Position numbers and translations under genes: made by a program. Source: Alphaproteobacteria bacterium (lineage in GTDB: Bacteria; Pseudomonadota; Alphaproteobacteria; M2410). From it: a DNA stretch of 60,891 bases. Location: NCBI GenBank assembly GCA_030614785.1, contig JAUWTJ010000014.1, positions 1-60,891 of the forward strand, in the 5' to 3' direction. The notes below the pieces were generated by a model, which saw only the letters and a list, made by a program, of their open reading frames with translations, was not told the DNA's origin and searched no databases. Positions 55,996 through 60,891 of the stretch are shown piece by piece; position 1 is the first letter of the stretch; the number at the start of each line of letters is the position of its first letter.

Positions 55996-56457
55996 ATGAC
56001 CAGTAACAAAAAACCAAAGCTCAATGTTGATGCGAGACGTGCGGCCAGGCTTGGCGCGGTGCAGGCGACCTATCAAATGGACCTGGGGGGAACGCCGTCA
56101 GAAGAGGTGATCGATGAGTTTATTGACCACCGCCTTGGCCAGGAGCTTGAAGGCGACCTCTACAATGAGGCGGACATCGAGCATTTTACCAACCTGATCC
56201 GCGGCGTCGTCACCGATCAGGTGCGGATTGACCGGACCATTGAAGACGGTCTGGCGGATGGCTGGACGATGACGCGCATCGACTCGACGCTGCGGGCGAT
56301 CCTGCGCTGCGGCATCTATGAACTTATCAATATGGTGGATATCCCGGCGCCGGTTATCGTCAATGAATATATTGACCTCAGCAAGGCCTTCTTTGAAGGG
56401 CCGGAGCCCAAGTTCGTCAACGGTTTGATGGACAGGATCGCCAAGGCCGTGCGCTAG
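55996..56457 (+). CDS. nusB: Transcription antitermination factor NusB
   Basis: A 153-residue helical protein that binds boxA RNA with S10 during rRNA transcription. RRAARLGAVQATYQMDLGG, IDSTLRAILRCGIYEL and VIVNEYIDLSKAFF are the family pattern. The ribH-nusB pairing is widely conserved. Confidence 0.95.
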   Translation: MTSNKKPKLNVDARRAARLGAVQATYQMDLGGTPSEEVIDEFIDHRLGQELEGDLYNEADIEHFTNLIRGVVTDQVRIDRTIEDGLADGWTMTRIDSTLRAILRCGIYELINMVDIPAPVIVNEYIDLSKAFFEGPEPKFVNGLMDRIAKAVR

Positions 56458-56489
56458 TTCGGCCTATTTGCCTGATGGCAGGAACCTCG

Positions 56490-57455
56490 ATGGATGAATT
56501 TGCCCTGATCGAGAAATTGTTTCGCCCCCTGGCGGGGCCAGGGGCCCTTGATCTGAAGGATGATGCGGCGATCCTGACGCCGCCCCCTGGCATGGATCTG
56601 GTTCTGACCAAGGATGCCATTGTTGAAGGGGTCCATTTCAGAGCGGATGATCCACCACAGCGGATTGCGCAAAAACTCCAGCGGGTGAACCTGTCTGATC
56701 TTGCGGCCAAGGGAGCAAAGCCTCTGGGGTACCTTCTTGCGGCGGCCTTTCGAAAGGATACGGACCCTGATTGGCTTGAGGGGTTTGCGGCGGGGCTTGC
56801 CGAGGATCAGGCGAGGTTCGGCTGGACGCTCCTGGGCGGAGATACCGTTGCGACGCCCGGGCCACTGACTTTTTCCCTGACGGCCATCGGCACCGTGGCG
56901 AGCGGCAAGACGATTTTGCGCACCGGCGCTGTTGCGGGCGATGATGTTTTCGTCACCGGCACGATCGGTGACGCGGGGCTCGGGCTGGCGCTTTTGGCGG
57001 ACCCGGCAAGACTGCCTGACGCAGCGCTCCGCCAGACCTTGATCGAGCGCTATCAGGTGCCGCAGCCGCGGGTCTCTTTCGGGGCGAGACTTCATGGCTT
57101 CGCCCATGCAGCGGTGGATGTCTCTGACGGGCTTCTGGCAGATGCAGGTCACCTGGCAAAGGCCAGCGGGGTTGCGCTTGATCTTGAGCTGGCGGCGATG
57201 CCGGTGTCTGACGGGGCCAGGGCCATGATTGGCGCCGGCAGCGCACAGCCAGCGCAGCTGCTTTGGCTTGGGGATGACTATGAGCTGGTCTTTACCTGTG
57301 CGCCGTCCAGCCGCGCCAAAGTGGAGCGGCTTGGTGCGGAAGAGGGCGTGCCGGTGTCTCGCATCGGCACCGTGCGGGCCGGTGGCGGGGTTCACCTTCT
57401 GTCCGATGATAGAAGCGAAATAGACGTAGAATCAATTGGTTATACTCACTTTTGA
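56490..57455 (+). CDS. thiL: Thiamine-monophosphate kinase
   Basis: A 321-residue kinase making thiamine diphosphate from thiamine monophosphate and ATP. DEFALIEKLF, GALDLKDDAAIL, VEGVHFRAD, LGGDTVATPGPL and DVSDGLLADAGHLAKAS are AIR-synthase-fold motifs of ThiL. I prefer the ATG at 56490, 7 nt after AGGAA, over the ATG at 56475, which has no RBS. It closes the nrdR-rib-nusB-thiL run. Confidence 0.95.
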   Translation: MDEFALIEKLFRPLAGPGALDLKDDAAILTPPPGMDLVLTKDAIVEGVHFRADDPPQRIAQKLQRVNLSDLAAKGAKPLGYLLAAAFRKDTDPDWLEGFAAGLAEDQARFGWTLLGGDTVATPGPLTFSLTAIGTVASGKTILRTGAVAGDDVFVTGTIGDAGLGLALLADPARLPDAALRQTLIERYQVPQPRVSFGARLHGFAHAAVDVSDGLLADAGHLAKASGVALDLELAAMPVSDGARAMIGAGSAQPAQLLWLGDDYELVFTCAPSSRAKVERLGAEEGVPVSRIGTVRAGGGVHLLSDDRSEIDVESIGYTHF

Positions 57456-57528
57456 AATTGTCGTATCAAGTGAAATGAGCGGTGCGCCATTGACCCTCCA
57501 TTAAGGTGGCCAGGATAGTCTTTGAGCC

Positions 57529-58086
57529 ATGGACCGGCGAAACCACATATTCATTGTCACTTTGATTGTCTCGGGTGCCCGCGCTCTTGTGCTCTGTCTT
57601 GCTTTGTTGGCGGGCATCTCTTCCGCCTCGGCTAGCAGCGCCCCGAAGGCCGACTCTCAAAAGGAGAGCGGCGAGCTTCAGCCGGGGGATGAGGGTTACG
57701 TTCCGCCTCACTCATCCAATATGCCGATGATGCTTATCCCGGCCATCGTCGATGGGCGCATGTCGCACCACATTTTTGTGAGTTATCGCCTCGTGATGCA
57801 CAACGAGCTTCAGGTTGACACGGTGAACCAGAAGATCGCCTGGCTGCACGATGCCTTTTTGCGCGAGGTCTACAAGATCAACCCGATTGATCCGGAAAAC
57901 TCCGACCATGTGGACAAGGCTTTGCTTGAGAAGAGGTTCAAGGAGATTGCCAATGAATTGCTGCATGGCGAGATTGTGGACACTGTTTACTTCATAGAGA
58001 CGAGGTCGGAAAACGAAAGCCTTCAAGTCGAATACGCTCCGCCGCGACGGGGCGAGAAATCAGAACCTGCCAAAAGCGGTCATTAA
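57529..58086 (+). CDS. Putative exported protein, function unknown
   Basis: A 185-residue protein with an N-terminal hydrophobic stretch (ALVLCLALLAGISSASAS), consistent with a signal peptide cut near residue 37. The mature part has PAIVDGRMSHHIFVSYRLVM and VNQKIAWLHDAFLREVYKI, then an acidic helical region. The pattern resembles small periplasmic alphaproteobacterial proteins with a FliL-like look, but I do not recognise a named family. It is 73 bp after thiL and converges on the 87-aa gene. Confidence 0.6.
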   Translation: MDRRNHIFIVTLIVSGARALVLCLALLAGISSASASSAPKADSQKESGELQPGDEGYVPPHSSNMPMMLIPAIVDGRMSHHIFVSYRLVMHNELQVDTVNQKIAWLHDAFLREVYKINPIDPENSDHVDKALLEKRFKEIANELLHGEIVDTVYFIETRSENESLQVEYAPPRRGEKSEPAKSGH

Positions 58087-58096
58087 AGGGCGATCT

Positions 58097-58360
58097 TTAA
58101 ACCGCCTCGACCCGCACGCCCAGGACGCTGAGTTCTCTGGGTGTCTCTTCGCCGGGGACGGGAGCGGGGGCCTTGATGAACTCGACCTTTGAGACGACAG
58201 CAACGTCCTTGTCCTCAAAGAAGCTCTTGGCCACTCTATCGATCTGCTTGAACAGCGAGAGGCGACCGTCGGGTTTGGTGGCGATCCAGTATTCCGGCTT
58301 GTCTCGATCGAGCTGTGTAACGAGGGCAATCCTCGCCGGTTTCTCGCCCGTTTCGACCAA
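58097..58360 (-). CDS. Hypothetical 87-residue protein
   Basis: A frame with protein-like composition, ARIALVTQLDRDKPEYWIAT then GRLSLFKQIDRVAKSFFEDK, ending PRELSVLGVRVEAV. The frame is open back to a TAG at 58406, reading EKKIRPQFEELVETG before the annotated TTG. There is no ATG or clear RBS, so the N-terminus is uncertain and the gene may be a 5'-truncated relic. It directly follows the 58-aa HTH-like gene on the same strand. Confidence 0.45.
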   Translation of the reverse strand: MVETGEKPARIALVTQLDRDKPEYWIATKPDGRLSLFKQIDRVAKSFFEDKDVAVVSKVEFIKAPAPVPGEETPRELSVLGVRVEAV

Positions 58361-58405
58361 TTCTTCAAATTGCGGCCGGATCTTTTTTTCCAGAATCAGG
58401 CAGGC

Positions 58406-58582
58406 CTAGCGCCAGTCATCGAGTAACCATTCGGCGCGTGTGGCAATTGCCCGGGGGATATCTGCTTCGCCGGATTTGAGCCAGGTCAGCGCACCGAGGC
58501 TCTCCAGTTCCAGTGCCTGCGCCAACTCCATGTCGGAAACGGCCAGTTCGTGCTGGATTTCTGCTAGTTCCAGTGGGGTCAT
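58406..58582 (-). CDS. Small HTH-like protein (58 aa)
   Basis: A complete 58-codon gene, ATG at 58582, TAG at 58408-58406, too short for usual cut-offs. It begins MTPLELAEIQHELAVSDMEL, continues AQALEL, and ends PRAIATRAEWLLDDWR. The spacing (ELAEIQ ... SDMELAQALEL ... LTWLKSGEADIPRAIA) follows Cro/XRE-type domains (ELRxIRxxLGLSQxELAxLLGV...VxRWExGxxxIPxxxA). It is probably a divergent DNA-binding or adaptor protein; the basic recognition residues are few. It may be translated with the 87-aa frame downstream. Confidence 0.6.
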   Translation of the reverse strand: MTPLELAEIQHELAVSDMELAQALELESLGALTWLKSGEADIPRAIATRAEWLLDDWR

Positions 58583-58745
58583 GGATTTGAGCCGCGCGCC
58601 TCGTTTTTGCTCTGTTATGCCTCGGAAACCCAGACGCTACGCCATTTCGGCTGATTTGTAACCGTCGATTTTTGCTTTGCTTTTGCAAGTCAATTTTGGC
58701 ATGGTCCGCGCGCTTTGTGCGGCTTTGGGTCTGGGGCGGATCGAT

Positions 58746-58787
58746 TCGCAATCAATCAGCTTTCCCCCGTTTGTCGCAATCAATCAG
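58746..58787. repeat. Direct 14-bp repeat upstream of hppA
   Basis: TCGCAATCAATCAG occurs at 58746-58759 and exactly again at 58774-58787, 28 bp apart, and 55 bp before the hppA ATG. Perfect repeats at this spacing suggest a regulator site, though no known motif is recognised. Confidence 0.45.
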
Positions 58788-58841
58788 GAAAAAGGGCTCT
58801 TCAGGGCCCGATAAGAAGACCTTAAAAAGGAACTCAAAAAC

Positions 58842-60891
58842 ATGAATATTTGGATCATCATTGCCTGCGGGCTGGTGTCGATCGTTTACGGGGCGTGGGC
58901 AACGCGCTCCCTGTTAGCGGCCAGTGCGGGCAATGAGAAAATGCAGGAAATTGCCAAAGCCATTCAGGAAGGCGCCGGCGCCTACCTCAACCGTCAATAC
59001 AGAACCATTGCCATGGCCGGTGTGCCGGTTGCGGCTATCCTGTGGTTTGCTCTGGGGCCGATTTCGGCCATGGGCTTTGTCATTGGTGCGGTGCTTTCAG
59101 GCGCTGCCGGTTACATCGGCATGCTGGTTTCGGTTCGTGCCAATGTGCGCACCACGGAAGCCTCACGTACCAGCCTCGGCGCTGGCCTCAACATTGCCTT
59201 CAAGTCGGGCGCAGTGACGGGCATGCTGGTTGCCGGTCTCGCGCTTCTGGCGATCTCAGGCTTTTACGCATTCCTCACCGGCCCGATGGGCTGGACACCG
59301 GCTGAAAATTCCGAAAACATTATCTCGGCTCTGATTGCTCTGGCGCTCGGCGCTTCGCTGATCTCGATCTTTGCCCGTCTGGGCGGCGGCATCTTCACCA
59401 AGGGTGCAGATGTTGGCGGCGACATGGTCGGCAAGGTTGAAGCCGGTATCCCGGAAGATGATCCGCGTAATGCTGCCACGATTGCTGACAATGTCGGTGA
59501 CAACGTTGGTGACTGCGCCGGTATGGCCGCTGACCTTTTTGAAACCTATGTTGTGTCGGTTGGCGCGACCATGGTTCTGGCGGCGATTTACTTCACTGGT
59601 GTGGCTCAGGAACAGCTGATGCTGCTGCCGCTTGCCATGGGCGGTGTGTGTATCATCACCTCCATCGTCGGCATGATGTTCGTCAAGCTTTCCAAGGGTT
59701 CAACCAACGTCATGGGCGCGCTCTACAAGGGCTTCATTGCAGCCTCGCTGCTTTCCGTTGTGGCGAACTATCTTGTCATCGGCAATGTGGTTGGCCTTGG
59801 CACCGAGTTCACCGCCAAGGGCGAGACCTTCACCGGCATGGACCTGTTCCTGTGTTCGGTTTGCGGTCTGCTCGTTACCGGCCTGATCATCTGGGTGACA
59901 GAATACTACACGGGCACCACCTACCGCCCTGTGAAGTCTATCGCCAAATCCTCTGAGTCAGGTCACGGCACGAACGTTATTCAGGGCCTCGCGGTTTCCA
60001 TGGAAGCAACGGCTCTGCCAGCGATCATCATCTGTGTCGGTATTTTCGCCACGTTCTCTCTGGCAGGCCTCTTTGGCACCGCCATTGCTGTGGCCGCCAT
60101 GCTGGCATTGGCAGGCGTGGTTGTTGCCCTCGACGCGTTCGGTCCTGTGACCGATAACGCCGGCGGCATTGCTGAAATGGCTGACCTTCCCGAAGACGTG
60201 CGCAAGACCACGGATACGCTCGACGCTGTTGGTAACACCACAAAGGCTGTCACCAAGGGTTACGCGATCGCGTCTGCCGGGCTCGGCGCTCTGGTGCTGT
60301 TTGCGGCTTACACAGAAGACCTTGCGCGTTACTTCCCTGACGTGCCGGTTGATTTTGCCCTGTCCAACCCGTGGGTTGTGATCGGTCTGATCATGGGCGG
60401 CTTGCTGCCTTATCTGTTTGGCGCGCTTGCCATGCAGGCCGTTGGCCGCGCAGCACAAGCCGTTGTTGACGAGGTTCGTCGTCAGTTCAGGGAAATGCCT
60501 GGCATCATGACCTATGAAGTCAAGCCTGACTATTCCCGCGCTGTTGACCTTTTAACCAAGGCTGCGATCAAGGAAATGGTTGTGCCGTCCATGCTGCCAA
60601 TCTTTGGCCCGCTGGTGCTCTACTTCATCGTCAACACGGTTGCCGATCAGGCTGCGGCCTTTGCGGCTGTCGGTGCGATGCTGCTCGGTGTGATCGTAAC
60701 GGGCCTCTTCGTGGCGCTCTCCATGACTGCCGGTGGCGGCGCATGGGATAACGCCAAGAAGCTCATCGAAGACGGTGCCCACGGCGGCAAGGGCTCCGAA
60801 GCCCACAAGGCCTCCGTCACAGGAGACACCGTCGGCGACCCCTACAAGGACACTGCCGGTCCTGCGGTTAACCCGATGATCAAAATCACAA
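58842..60891 (+). CDS. hppA: Membrane-bound K+-independent proton-translocating pyrophosphatase (partial, 3' end cut)
   Basis: The frame runs off the window after 683 codons. The protein is an integral membrane pump that couples PPi hydrolysis to H+ export. Visible motifs: [20 protein letters not shown], the Mg-PPi site [34 protein letters not shown], and near the cut [24 protein letters not shown] carries Lys and Thr at the positions that distinguish K+-independent H+-PPases from K+-dependent ones (Ala at the first). AAGGAA lies about 11 nt before the ATG. Confidence 0.93.
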   Translation, partial: MNIWIIIACGLVSIVYGAWATRSLLAASAGNEKMQEIAKAIQEGAGAYLNRQYRTIAMAGVPVAAILWFALGPISAMGFVIGAVLSGAAGYIGMLVSVRANVRTTEASRTSLGAGLNIAFKSGAVTGMLVAGLALLAISGFYAFLTGPMGWTPAENSENIISALIALALGASLISIFARLGGGIFTKGADVGGDMVGKVEAGIPEDDPRNAATIADNVGDNVGDCAGMAADLFETYVVSVGATMVLAAIYFTGVAQEQLMLLPLAMGGVCIITSIVGMMFVKLSKGSTNVMGALYKGFIAASLLSVVANYLVIGNVVGLGTEFTAKGETFTGMDLFLCSVCGLLVTGLIIWVTEYYTGTTYRPVKSIAKSSESGHGTNVIQGLAVSMEATALPAIIICVGIFATFSLAGLFGTAIAVAAMLALAGVVVALDAFGPVTDNAGGIAEMADLPEDVRKTTDTLDAVGNTTKAVTKGYAIASAGLGALVLFAAYTEDLARYFPDVPVDFALSNPWVVIGLIMGGLLPYLFGALAMQAVGRAAQAVVDEVRRQFREMPGIMTYEVKPDYSRAVDLLTKAAIKEMVVPSMLPIFGPLVLYFIVNTVADQAAAFAAVGAMLLGVIVTGLFVALSMTAGGGAWDNAKKLIEDGAHGGKGSEAHKASVTGDTVGDPYKDTAGPAVNPMIKIT

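Noticed and set aside
56454-57395. 313-codon open frame on the minus strand
   Set aside because: Antisense shadow of thiL, basic and low in hydrophobic residues.
58416-58751. 111-codon minus-strand frame
   Set aside because: Arg/Pro/Thr-rich shadow; a different frame of the same strand holds the convincing 58-aa gene.

Overview
The window is a dense, high-GC stretch of an alphaproteobacterial chromosome. The evidence is the gene content and order: divK-pleD-rpmG, an rpoZ-rsh-pyrE-pdxJ-acpS-lepB-rnc-era-recO block, nrdR-ribD-ribE-ribB-ribH-nusB-thiL, a C4-pathway 5-aminolevulinate synthase, a Mg-type HemB, an LdtR-like MarR regulator and a K+-independent membrane pyrophosphatase. I cannot name the genus. 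No rRNA, tRNA or CRISPR array was seen.

Layout. 1-120 is the tail of an agmatine deiminase. 161-6456 (minus) holds a diguanylate cyclase, a CPA2/Kef antiporter, DNA polymerase IV, a fructokinase, a HAD phosphatase and a DUF3572 protein. 6628-8397 is divK-pleD, facing rpmG across a terminator. 8768-15737 is the accessory part: two paralogous NUDIX hydrolases flank a piece of a dead acyl-CoA ligase gene and an AT-richer three-gene operon (10036-13651), followed by UDGb and a NYN-domain nuclease. 15831-27142 is plus-strand housekeeping from folK to parC. 27204-35887 (minus) holds a hybrid histidine kinase with a c-heme motif, a TRAP transporter (dctMQP), bpt and an SLC13 permease. 36209-41488 is mixed (globin, motB, flavin reductase, hydroxyisobutyrate dehydrogenase-like, hemB). 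41682-44957 is fused isobutyryl-CoA mutase. 45215-47909 is ldtR followed by a small REP-transposase element. 47985-57455 holds ugpQ, hemA, glyA, nrdR and the riboflavin operon with nusB and thiL. The window ends in hppA, which is cut by the right edge.

The most interesting system is the operon at 10036-13651. A nuclease-like protein with an ABC-3C-type C-terminus, a small middle component and a Rad50-like DUF3732 ABC ATPase overlap each other by 4 bp. This is the architecture of the predicted three-component ABC (ABC-3C) conflict systems, and here it sits in an obvious insertion scar. The second notable locus is 45700-47909. A REP-associated transposase and a lipoprotein gene are bounded by four copies of a GGGGACAGTAT-type repeat, and the 3' end of ldtR plus its terminator is present on both sides. 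Other points: a signal peptidase I with a 190-residue N-terminal extension, a RibBA whose cyclohydrolase half has lost its zinc and catalytic residues, a one-TM protein with an adenylate-cyclase-associated domain, and a 58-aa HTH-like gene too short for usual ORF cut-offs.
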